A DNA stretch of 64,000 nucleotides from NCBI GenBank assembly GCA_039105265.1, contig JAPFFF010000018.1, positions 1,612,001 to 1,676,000 of the forward strand, given 5' to 3'. Below the pieces are notes generated by a model. It searched no databases, was not told the origin of the DNA, and saw nothing but the letters and a program-made list of their open reading frames with translations. The position numbers and the translations under genes are program-made. This DNA comes from Tritrichomonas musculus. Taxonomy: Eukaryota > Parabasalia > Tritrichomonadida > Tritrichomonadidae. Shown one piece after another: positions 51,987 to 60,241 of this stretch (positions are counted from its first letter, which is position 1; the number at the start of each line of letters is the position of its first letter).

Positions 51987-52595
51987 TTATTTACCACAAC
52001 ATTTCTTTTTCTTTTCTTCGACTTCTTCAGATTGAGACATTGCTATTTCTAATTTTCTAGGAGCTGGAACTGTTTTTTCATTAGCCATATATTGAAGAAG
52101 TTTTGTTAAATTTATATTTTCTTTTGCAGAAACCTCAATAAATCCTTTCATTCCAAGATTACTAGCTTTTCTTTCACCTTCTTCTGGCTTTACTACTCTT
52201 TTGCTTTTCATGTCAGTTTTATTAGCGATTAAGAATCGAATACAGCTATCCCCACTCCCATCAATAATTTTATTGGACCATTCATCAACATGTTCAAAAC
52301 TTTTCCTATCAGTAACATCATAAACTACAAGTCCAATTTGAGCTTCACGTAAAGAATTCAATGTAACACTGTGAAATTTTTCCTGACCTGCTGTATCATA
52401 TACATCAAAAGTAATTGTATTGCCGGAAGTAGTATCTTTATAATCAATAGAACAATAATCAACACCAATAGTAGCTGGGACATCAGGCTTGTAAGGCAAT
52501 CCTCTCATTACATTTGTAATACATGTTTTTCCAACTTGAGTATCACCAAGGATAACAACTTTTCTTCTTTCATGATCTTCTCCAAGCACCAGCAT
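51987..52595 (-). CDS. Rab-family small GTPase
   Basis: 202 residues counting from the ATG at 52593-52595 (MLVLGEDHERRK). The longer frame begins at a TTG and is unlikely in a eukaryote. G motifs are G17-DTQVGKT24 (G1), D67-TAGQE72 (G3), N125-K-T-D128 (G4) and SAK 156-158 (G5). The C-terminus CCGK carries two Cys for geranylgeranylation. A Thr near 42 in the ATIGVDY switch I matches the Rab pattern. It acts as a membrane-traffic switch on the cytosolic face of an organelle; which Rab subfamily is unclear. Gln71 is retained, so GTP hydrolysis should be normal. Confidence 0.93.
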   Translation of the reverse strand: MLVLGEDHERRKVVILGDTQVGKTCITNVMRGLPYKPDVPATIGVDYCSIDYKDTTSGNTITFDVYDTAGQEKFHSVTLNSLREAQIGLVVYDVTDRKSFEHVDEWSNKIIDGSGDSCIRFLIANKTDMKSKRVVKPEEGERKASNLGMKGFIEVSAKENINLTKLLQYMANEKTVPAPRKLEIAMSQSEEVEEKKKKCCGK

Positions 52596-52845
52596 TTGCA
52601 ATTACAAATATCTCTTTTTATTTTAAATTCATATTTGGTCATATTATCCAACTTTTTAAATTGATCATAGAAAAAATTAAGAGCATCACATCAAATGATT
52701 TTATCAGAATAAAATGTACGTTTTTTATTTTTAATTTTTTAAAAACGAACAAAACAATCATCGATTTTAAAAACGAAAACTTATTTTTTTTTTTTTTTTT
52801 AGTTAAAATACAAACAAAAATAAAACTAATATGTCAAATTAAAAA

Positions 52846-55839
52846 TCAAGTATAGTTATGATTCAATCTATAGGATCTATTGACACTTTTTATCACTTTC
52901 TTTGCCTGTGAATGCGCATTCAAAGGAGGCAATTTAAGCGATGCAAACTCACCAGGCTGAACTTGTCTACGCGCTGTAAGAGGCATCGTTACAGCAGTAG
53001 GAATGTTCCTCCTTTTTACAAGCGGGTTCCGCCTATTCAAACTATCCAAGCTCTTGTTCACATTGATATGCAGTTGGTTGGCCAAGGATTGGTTGAGGTT
53101 ACTTTTCAATCTGTGTCCACAACCACCATTTTCATCATAATTCTTTCTTTTTACGTTTCTATTCAAACTATGCGTCATATCAAATTGATTTTCACCCTCA
53201 TTATCAGTCGCTCCTTCATCAAATTCAGAAGACACCATTTTTTGACTCAAATCTAAATTATCTAAATTATCATCATTTAAATCGGTTATAATGTCACCTG
53301 CCACTTTTCCACCAATGAATTCATTTCTACTTTCTACTTTTTCATTTCTACTTTCCACTTTTTCACTTCGATTTTCAAGAGTTTTTATTTCACCTTGATT
53401 TGACCTTTGCATTTTGGCAAAATCTCTACTATTGGCCATACTTGTTTTCCGACGATAGAGAATTTTTGAACGCTGTTTGTTTGTTGCCAATTCCAGCTCA
53501 TTTTCCAGTTTTTCAATCCTTCGAGTTAGGACTTCAATTCCTTCTTTTTTTGCCTTTTCATGTTCTAACCGTTTGGCGTCGTGGTTCTTCTTCAGCATCT
53601 CCATTTCATCGCGGTGCCTCTTTTTCATTGCCTTGAGAGCGCTCTCGTAGTCCATTCTCATCTGGATGCTGTTTGAGAGCACCTCTTTTCTCTCTATCTC
53701 GTTCGCCCTCTTCTCGACAGCGCGCGCCTCCTCGTACTTCTTCTGGGAGAGGAGGAAGGCTGCCTGACGGCGGAGCTCTCGGAGCAGCGTCGAGCTTCTG
53801 TTGTACCGACGAAGACGCTTCTCTTTCTTGTAGTTGTCGCTCTTCAAGTCGACCTTCTTGTTGAGAACTGACCTGTTCACAACGCGGCTGATTGGAAGAC
53901 GGATGATCTCTGACGAAGTCTTCGCAACGCGCTTCTTCCTCTTGCTGCGCCGCCGGACAAACTGAACGTGCTGCTCGTTCGCTGCTGCGCCGCTCACAGC
54001 TGACTGCGAGCTGCACTCTTCGTCGTCTTGGAGGTCGCTGTCCGAGTAGTAGCTGTAGTAGCTGTAGCCAGCAGCATCCACATTGTATGAGCTGCTGCTT
54101 GTCTCGCTGCCAAAGACTGACACGCCTTCTGACGAGTAGTCAATGTTCACGCTGCCGCTGGATTCTTGGCCTAGAAATGCCTCAACAACGTCGTTTTGGT
54201 CGCTGCTTAGATAACTGACATTGTTGGCTGGACTTTGATCGCTGCTCAGCATTGAATTGCTGCAAACAGAGTCACTTTCTTGATCACTTCTATTTTCTTG
54301 ATCACTTCTATTTTCTTGATCACTTCTATTTTCTTGATCACTTCTATTTTCTTGATCACTTCTATTTTCTTGATCACTTCTATTTTCTTGATCATTCATG
54401 CTTTTGTGATCTGATTCACTGAGTTCTTTGATGGAGTCTTCGCCACTTTCATTGATCTCGCTGTTATTTTCATTGCTGTCTAGTAATGGCTCAAGTATGC
54501 TTTTAGTAGTGCTTGGGTTGCTGTTGACGTCCTCATCACTGCTTTCATTATTAAAACTGTGATCACTGTTCAGAATTGAATTGCTTCTGGTTTTGTGATC
54601 ACTGCCTATAATTAGATCACTATCAATAATTTGATCACCACTAATAATTGGTTCACTGTCAATATCTTCATTGCCTATATCATTACTGCCCTGGTCTTCG
54701 ACATCTGAATCCTTTTCTGAGCTTAGAACGGTGCTTGAATTCATTATATCATTTTTGCTTTTAATTGATTCGTGATCACTGTCATTGCTTTCTTCACACT
54801 CTTTCTTAACTGATGTACTGCTTTTACTATCTGCTTCCCTCTCTCTGTTAATTGAATTACTACTACTATAGATACTAGATTTTCTTCTTTTCTTTGATGT
54901 ACCATGCTTATTGTTATAATCTGCTTTTTTATTCTTATCAGTTAAACTGTGGCTGTCATTGGAGTATGATTCATTTTGATTCGTATCATCATTAATAGTG
55001 TTTGTCATTTCAGAATTTAAATCTGTTTCACTGTCATTTTTATCCATATTTTGATAAGTATCGCCATATATATTTCTTTGTAAAAAACATTCATTTTCAC
55101 TTTTTTCTATATTTTCAACATTTTCTTCTTCAGTCCATTCATGCTCAAATGATTTGAGTTCTTTTTTATGCTTTTCTTTTAATTTTTGAGTTTGACTTCG
55201 GAATTCATTCGCCATATTTGCTTCTTGAACTGTAATTCGCTCCTGAAGATCGTATAATTCATTTCTCGCTTGATCTAACCGATTTTGTATATTTCTAATT
55301 TGATTATTAGAAGCTTGATTAACAAGTCTCTCCGATTGAAGACTATTAAGAATAGTAATTGCTTCATCAGCCCTACGTGAAAGATCTGATAGACCTTCAA
55401 TAATGGAAGTATCACGTACTGAGCGAAGATTTTTAATGAGGTCTGGAATTATTTCTTGTTTGATTCGGCCAGAAACTTTGGGATTTGATAAATTTACTTT
55501 ACCAAGAACAATATTTTCTGTCCATGAGGAAACTAAATCATCTTCATATTTGCCATTATCTTGGATAGAATTGCCTAAAATACTTTGGGATTTTGTTTCT
55601 GAAATAATATTATCTTCTTCGTTTTTATATTTTTCGTCTTTGATAACACTATTATTAAAAATAGAGTCTTGATTTGTGCTATTAGTTGAAACCGAACTCT
55701 TCATACTTGGAGGGGTTCTATGATTGCTATTTCGAACTCTTTTTTTTGGCCTTTTAGGCGCTGTAATACGTCGAACAGGAGATCCTTGCGTATATATTGG
55801 ACGAGATTCTTTGCAACTCGGAAAAATGGGAAAGATCAT
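52846..55839 (-). CDS. Large acidic/coiled-coil protein with SDQENR repeats
   Basis: 997 residues. A basic N-terminus (RRITAPKRPKKRVRNSNHRT) is followed by a coiled coil at about 150-225 (LDQARNELYDLQERI) and a long Ser/Asp/Asn-rich acidic region. Six SDQENR-type units of 18 bp (about 54279-54394) lie in that region. Then comes a conserved-looking helical section, LLRELRRQAAFLLSQKKYEE, then ARAVEKRANEIERKE, and a second coiled coil (RDEMEMLKKNHDAKRLEHEK). A basic tail ends the protein. The 53580-54200 section is markedly GC-rich compared with both sides, yet the frame is continuous. Possibly cytoskeletal or nuclear; the function is not recognised. Confidence 0.8.
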   Translation of the reverse strand: MIFPIFPSCKESRPIYTQGSPVRRITAPKRPKKRVRNSNHRTPPSMKSSVSTNSTNQDSIFNNSVIKDEKYKNEEDNIISETKSQSILGNSIQDNGKYEDDLVSSWTENIVLGKVNLSNPKVSGRIKQEIIPDLIKNLRSVRDTSIIEGLSDLSRRADEAITILNSLQSERLVNQASNNQIRNIQNRLDQARNELYDLQERITVQEANMANEFRSQTQKLKEKHKKELKSFEHEWTEEENVENIEKSENECFLQRNIYGDTYQNMDKNDSETDLNSEMTNTINDDTNQNESYSNDSHSLTDKNKKADYNNKHGTSKKRRKSSIYSSSNSINREREADSKSSTSVKKECEESNDSDHESIKSKNDIMNSSTVLSSEKDSDVEDQGSNDIGNEDIDSEPIISGDQIIDSDLIIGSDHKTRSNSILNSDHSFNNESSDEDVNSNPSTTKSILEPLLDSNENNSEINESGEDSIKELSESDHKSMNDQENRSDQENRSDQENRSDQENRSDQENRSDQENRSDQESDSVCSNSMLSSDQSPANNVSYLSSDQNDVVEAFLGQESSGSVNIDYSSEGVSVFGSETSSSSYNVDAAGYSYYSYYSDSDLQDDEECSSQSAVSGAAANEQHVQFVRRRSKRKKRVAKTSSEIIRLPISRVVNRSVLNKKVDLKSDNYKKEKRLRRYNRSSTLLRELRRQAAFLLSQKKYEEARAVEKRANEIERKEVLSNSIQMRMDYESALKAMKKRHRDEMEMLKKNHDAKRLEHEKAKKEGIEVLTRRIEKLENELELATNKQRSKILYRRKTSMANSRDFAKMQRSNQGEIKTLENRSEKVESRNEKVESRNEFIGGKVAGDIITDLNDDNLDNLDLSQKMVSSEFDEGATDNEGENQFDMTHSLNRNVKRKNYDENGGCGHRLKSNLNQSLANQLHINVNKSLDSLNRRNPLVKRRNIPTAVTMPLTARRQVQPGEFASLKLPPLNAHSQAKKVIKSVNRSYRLNHNYT
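54279..54394 (-). repeat. 18-bp coding tandem repeat, about six copies
   Basis: CACTTCTATTTTCTTGAT units on the plus strand encode SDQENR on the minus strand. They are identical across most copies, so the expansion is recent. Inside the large acidic coiled-coil gene. Confidence 0.9.
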
Positions 55840-56375
55840 ATAGAAAATGTGATGAATTCAAAATTAAGAGAAAAAATTTTTCTTTCAATTTTTGAATATC
55901 ATATTATTTATTTTTTTATGAAAAACCCCCTTCATTTTATTTCTTATTATTTTAAACAATATATATATATGAAATCATTTTCATCGACAAAAATAAAAAA
56001 TATAATTTTTTTATATTCAAATCATTTTTTAATATATAACATATTTTTGGCATATACCCTTACATAGTTATACTAGTATGCTTTAAAATTTAGTAAATTA
56101 CCTAAATCTTCATTGATGTCATTAAATTATGGAAAAGATTCTAAGATTCTGCATAATTTTGATTGTTGCAAATAGTGGCAATTGCTATTTAAATCCAATT
56201 TTGCTGTTTAATTATTGAGAAATCAAAGTCGTGAAAATGGGAGCTATAGCTATTTATTGATCAAAATAAGATCACTTATTCAAAATTTTGTTAAAAACAA
56301 TTGAAATAATTTCAATTGAAAACTTGAAAAAGTTCAAAATTTTCAAATATTTAGAAATAGATTATTTTTTTCTCA
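55840..56375. other. Divergent intergenic spacer
   Basis: Promoter region of the large acidic gene (minus) and of the PH-like gene (plus), which starts in the initiator-like context CTCAATG. No other gene or repeat was recognised. Confidence 0.4.
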
Positions 56376-57017
56376 ATGACTACAACAAATGGATGGTACT
56401 GCAAAATGAAAACGCCCAAAGATGAACCTCAAATACGGTGGATAACTACAGAAAATTATCATCTTTTATTTTTCGAAAATAAAGCCGATAAAGATCCCGT
56501 TAATGTATTTCATATTGATGGCTTGAATTTATCCGACGCTCTTGGTGAAATTGAACAATACCATTCAGTTAAGGTAAAAGTTTCTCATTCATGTGAAATT
56601 CCATTTTTTTATATAATTACACCAAATCAATTTGACATTCAAGCAATAATAAAAATGATTACTGATACTCAAAAAAGTTGGAAAGAGAGCCTCAATTCTA
56701 ATTCTGCAGAAAAAGGTAATAATACATTTGTTATTGACGAATTAGGAAAATTTATTTTCAGAGCAGCAGATAGAATGAATCTTACTGTTTTACCTGATAA
56801 AATTACTGTTGCATATAAAGATGGAAAGATTAATACCATAAATATCAACACACAATTTGACTGCTATCAATTAAACGGCAGTGGGAAAGACCATAAATGG
56901 GTTATTTTCAAATATATCGAACAAGTAGAAAAAGAATATCGTGCTCACTGTGAAAGTACAGAAAAAATGATGTCCATGGTTAATTTAATTTTAAGATACA
57001 GAAGTCTCAAAAGATAA
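56376..57017 (+). CDS. PH-like domain protein
   Basis: 213 residues. Residues 6-105 follow the pleckstrin-homology pattern: GWYCKMKTPKDEPQIRWITT, then NYHLLFFENKADKDPVNVFH, then KVKVSHSCEIPFFYIITPNQ, closed by the helix DIQAIIKMITDTQKSWKE; the usual helix Trp is replaced by Met or Ile. Residues 115-205 look like a second beta-rich unit ending in a helix (VEKEYRAHCESTEKMMSMVN) and may be another PH-like fold. Such proteins usually bind phosphoinositides or partners at membranes. The call rests on pattern only. Start codon context TCAATG. Confidence 0.5.
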   Translation: MTTTNGWYCKMKTPKDEPQIRWITTENYHLLFFENKADKDPVNVFHIDGLNLSDALGEIEQYHSVKVKVSHSCEIPFFYIITPNQFDIQAIIKMITDTQKSWKESLNSNSAEKGNNTFVIDELGKFIFRAADRMNLTVLPDKITVAYKDGKINTININTQFDCYQLNGSGKDHKWVIFKYIEQVEKEYRAHCESTEKMMSMVNLILRYRSLKR

Positions 57018-57127
57018 ATAAATATTGAATAAATTATTAGTCTTTTTATGAATGCCACATGATTTCAAATCTTTCTTATTATTCATCTTTTTTTATTTCT
57101 CTAAAAAAATCATAACAAAAAATACAA

Positions 57128-57589
57128 TTATTTACGAATAATATCAATTGTACAATTTCCATCATTTGTAAACCGTTCAATCTCATATTCAAGCTGACCA
57201 TTTAAATATATTTTTTCATAAATTTTTGGTAAGTCATCTGTTTTCCCATTAAATCTTTCCCATCCTTGCAGCGGTATAGATATTTCCTTATAGCTTGCAT
57301 TTATCCCTATTTGAGTTAGTTTCATAATATCAAGATCTATTTTATAATTATTTTCCAATCCAATTGCATATTCAATTGTAGTTTCTGTCCAATTATATCC
57401 AAGTCCTCGCAAATTTTCCATGCCATATATATTTGACATATAATCCCAAAAGCTTCCAATTGTATTATATTGCTTAGCACCTATTGTGGAAAATGTTGCA
57501 CTTATTCCTCTGAAAATCATACAAAAAATTATAAAATTGAAATACCGTAATTCAAATAATCTCAGACATAAAGAAAAATTCTCAGACAT
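57128..57589 (-). CDS. GyrI-like (AraC effector-binding fold) small-molecule-binding protein
   Basis: 153 residues. From residue about 26 the sequence follows the GyrI-like/AraC_E_bind pattern: FRGISATFSTIGAKQYNTIG, SFWDYM, TTIEYAIGLENNYKID, then ISIPLQGWERFNGKTDDLPK, IYEKIYLNG and a final YEIERF...CTIDIIRK. In that family the lines read G-I-x-T, I-x-x-F/LW, Y-x-I-G-x-E, I-P-A-G-x-Y/W-A-x-F and F-E-x-Y...E-I-x-I-P-I-K. Residues 1-24 (FELRYFNFIIFCMIF) do not belong to the fold, so M24 (codon ending at 57520) is a likely alternative start. The fold is mostly bacterial, so transfer from bacteria is possible. Ligand unknown. Confidence 0.5.
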   Translation of the reverse strand: MSENFSLCLRLFELRYFNFIIFCMIFRGISATFSTIGAKQYNTIGSFWDYMSNIYGMENLRGLGYNWTETTIEYAIGLENNYKIDLDIMKLTQIGINASYKEISIPLQGWERFNGKTDDLPKIYEKIYLNGQLEYEIERFTNDGNCTIDIIRK

Positions 57590-57840
57590 TTTTGAGAAAA
57601 CTCACTGAAAGACTTTCAATTTTTTTCAAAATACTTTCAAAATTCCTACTTTTTCAATGAAGAATAAAAAGGTCAAATATCATTGCCTATTCAAATCATT
57701 GAACAAATATACTCTTAAAATAATTCTATAGATTGAATAAATTCTTTCAAATAATTAAAAGTTTTCTCAAAAATGTCTGAGATTAATTGAATATATCTGA
57801 GATTTTTGGAATTACTATAACCTATAATTTTTGAAAATGC
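57520..57840. repeat. Inverted duplication around the GyrI-like gene start
   Basis: GTTTTCTCAAAAATGTCTGAGA is present on the minus strand at 57580-57602 and on the plus strand at 57760-57781. Similarity continues loosely beyond (GATTAATTGAA against GATTATTTGAA). The left arm includes the first codons of the GyrI-like reading frame. The 155-bp loop has no coding sequence. Confidence 0.75.
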
Positions 57841-57999
57841 GATTTTTTACTGTTTCATAAGTACCAATTTAAATGCAAAATATTGTAATATAATGGGCAC
57901 GAAAAACAAACAAATTCAATGAATTGAAATTCAATGAAAACCTTTAAAAAAAAAAAAAAATAGTTATATCACAAAATTTTTAAAATTTTTAAAAGCTAG

Positions 58000-59385
58000 A
58001 TGACTCAAGTAAATAAGCAGGAGGCTGAATCAAATTATATTAATGAAATTATTGAAGCAATACAATGCCCAATATGTTATCTATCTATGACACCTCCATT
58101 ACGCAATCCAATGATACTTCCCGAATGTGGTCATACTGTTTGCTCTGAATGCATATCAAAAGTTAAAGTATGCCCATTATGTAAACAATGCTTTTCGTCG
58201 CCAGCAAAAAATATGCTGGCTATTCAAATAGCAGATGTTCTTCAAAAAAATGATTTAATTCCTATTGATATGAATCCTCCCCCACCAACAGAAAACAAAC
58301 TAATTCCAAAAATTGAAGGAATATGTACATATTTTTCAGCTGGGCCCATTCCTATTTTTCAGAAATGGTTTCAATGCAAAACTTGTCATATAACTGAAGA
58401 GTCTGGCTTTTGTGAAGTTTGCGCAAATAGATGCCATAAAGGTCATGATATATATTTGGTAAGAGAAGGACCTGGATTCTATTGCAGTTGTGTAGAGCAA
58501 AGCAGATGTCGTTGCAGACCAAAAACTCCAGATCTTAGATGCACTTCAGAAATGACATATGGATATCCAGTTGACCAGCCAATGTACCAATGCTTTGACT
58601 GCAAAATAACTGGAGATAAATACATATGCCAACATTGCGCTATGAAATGCCATTATGCACATAAATTACGCTATATTGGAATTGTTAAGAATCAAATTTG
58701 CAGTTGCTTTTATTTTCAAACATGCCAAATTTCTAAGAGAATTCCTACTTGTTCCTATTTCTTTTCAGGCAAGCAATATATAAAGCAGCCGTGGTATCAT
58801 TGCATAACTTGCAAACTTGAAAAAGATTTAGGATGTTGTGCAGCATGCGCTAAAAACTGCCATAAAGGGCACGAAATAAAATATAGTGGCGAACATGATA
58901 GATGCTATTGCGATTGTGGAGCTGGATGTGAATCTTGTCAAAAATGCAAAATATGCTGTTTTCATAATTCCAACTACTTGACTTGCTGTACAAATCTCGA
59001 TCATGATCATAAAGACGAACCAAAAGAACAAAGAATGTATCACTGTCATACTTGTGGCATTTTTGGAGATTTTGGTGTATGCGAAGCTTGCGCAATCAAC
59101 TGCCATATTAACCATTTTATTAGTTTTGTCGGAATTAAGAATTTTGCTTGCATGTGTCACGAAAATTGCAAAATGAAGTTGATTCCACTTTTGCATGATG
59201 ATAGAACTATTTGTGATCGAAAAGTTTTAGACGACGATGATGTATCAGCATGTTACACTTGCTACACTTGCGATCAAAGTGGACAGAAGCAAATTTGTGA
59301 AACTTGTGCACTTAAAAAGCACTTAAAGCATGATATACATCTAGTTGGATATATGAAATTCAAATGCTGTGAAGGTGAATTTTAA
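58000..59385 (+). CDS. RING-finger protein with five tandem UBR-type zinc boxes (E3 ligase candidate)
   Basis: 461 residues. The RING is C23/C26/C43/H45/C48/C51/C58/C61 (C3HC4). After it come five Cys/His units of about 60-80 residues starting near C109, C181, C251, C329 and C405. Each follows the UBR-box plan: C, then WFQCKTC-like, then G-x-C-x-x-CA-x-x-CHKGH, then C-x-C. Examples are CEVCANRCHKGHDI (unit 1), CAACAKNCHKGHEIKY (unit 3) and CEACAINCHINHF (unit 4). Unit 5 reads CETCALKKHLKHDI, losing one Cys. UBR boxes in other E3 ligases read destabilising N-terminal residues (N-degrons), normally with one box per protein. A role in ubiquitin transfer is likely from the RING. Ligand residues of each box remain to be judged. 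Confidence 0.8.
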   Translation: MTQVNKQEAESNYINEIIEAIQCPICYLSMTPPLRNPMILPECGHTVCSECISKVKVCPLCKQCFSSPAKNMLAIQIADVLQKNDLIPIDMNPPPPTENKLIPKIEGICTYFSAGPIPIFQKWFQCKTCHITEESGFCEVCANRCHKGHDIYLVREGPGFYCSCVEQSRCRCRPKTPDLRCTSEMTYGYPVDQPMYQCFDCKITGDKYICQHCAMKCHYAHKLRYIGIVKNQICSCFYFQTCQISKRIPTCSYFFSGKQYIKQPWYHCITCKLEKDLGCCAACAKNCHKGHEIKYSGEHDRCYCDCGAGCESCQKCKICCFHNSNYLTCCTNLDHDHKDEPKEQRMYHCHTCGIFGDFGVCEACAINCHINHFISFVGIKNFACMCHENCKMKLIPLLHDDRTICDRKVLDDDDVSACYTCYTCDQSGQKQICETCALKKHLKHDIHLVGYMKFKCCEGEF

Positions 59386-59598
59386 TATTTGTTGCTAATA
59401 TAAACTATATTTTATCGATTTATTATTTTGACATCATAAAAAAATATGCCTATAAATGAGTTTTTTAAAGGATAATGATTTTTATGTTGATCAAAAATTG
59501 TGGAGAAAATTTTGAACATTTTCATTCAAAAATTTTAAGAATTTGAATAAAAATTTTCATGAATAATATTTGAGAAACTTTGTCTGGTTTATTTCAAA

Positions 59599-59925
59599 AT
59601 GTCGAAGTTACAAAAGATGGAACCAAAGACTCCTCAAGAATATGAAGATTTTGCAGATACTCTTGGAGAACATTGCCAAAAATTCAGCGATAAGTTACCT
59701 TATAAAGATTTTGTTAAAAATTTAATTGATGCTTTATGCGAATCGCTTCCACCAGAAAAAATTACAGAAATCGGAAATCATGTTCATCGTTTTCAACAGA
59801 CTCGATCTAGAGAAGAGAAAAGCGGAGATGTTCAATATCATCTTCGTCAAGCTCCTGCAGATGGAGATAGTGAGGGTGACGATGATGACCTCGGACAAAC
59901 TAATCTTTATGATGACTTTATGTAA
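59599..59925 (+). CDS. eIF3 subunit J, C-terminal half only
   Basis: 108 residues. It matches the C-terminal half of eIF3j: PQEYEDFADTLGEHCQKFSD, then YKDFVKNLIDALCESLPPEK, then a basic stretch and the ending TNLYDDFM, which corresponds to the family's terminal YEDFM. eIF3j binds the 40S subunit near the decoding centre and helps mRNA recruitment and subunit release. Other eukaryotic eIF3j proteins are around 250 residues, with an acidic N-terminal half and a central KKK region, which this gene lacks. The start is the first Met in an initiator-like TTTCAAAATG context, and no in-frame extension is open upstream. A reduced version is the simplest reading; a missed upstream exon is the alternative. 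Confidence 0.72.
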   Translation: MSKLQKMEPKTPQEYEDFADTLGEHCQKFSDKLPYKDFVKNLIDALCESLPPEKITEIGNHVHRFQQTRSREEKSGDVQYHLRQAPADGDSEGDDDDLGQTNLYDDFM

Positions 59926-60241
59926 TAGCATCAAATATTATTATAATTTACACTTGATTTTTATTTAATTCATTATTATTTCTTGGCTGTTTTTATTGAA
60001 ATACTTATAGCAATCTCTTATTTAATTCCTTTTTGTCATTTCCAAGGCTATTTGCTCAGTATTTTATAAAAAATTATATCTCTAATTTTACCAAATATTG
60101 AAATAAAAAGAAATTTTCTTATCAACTTTAAATGTATAAAAGAAAAGTAATAAAATACAAAGAAAATGCTTTGAGAAATTTTTCCTCAAAAAATATTCGT
60201 TATTTTCTTCAAAAATAAACCGATGCAATAGAAATGAAAGA
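59926..60241. other. AT-rich intergenic spacer
   Basis: Lies between the eIF3j and RRM genes, both on the plus strand. It must hold the 3' end of the first and the promoter of the second. No gene was recognised. Confidence 0.4.

Noticed and set aside
52596-52601. Rab start two codons upstream
   Set aside because: The first codon of that frame is TTG; the ATG at 52593-52595 is the natural eukaryotic start.
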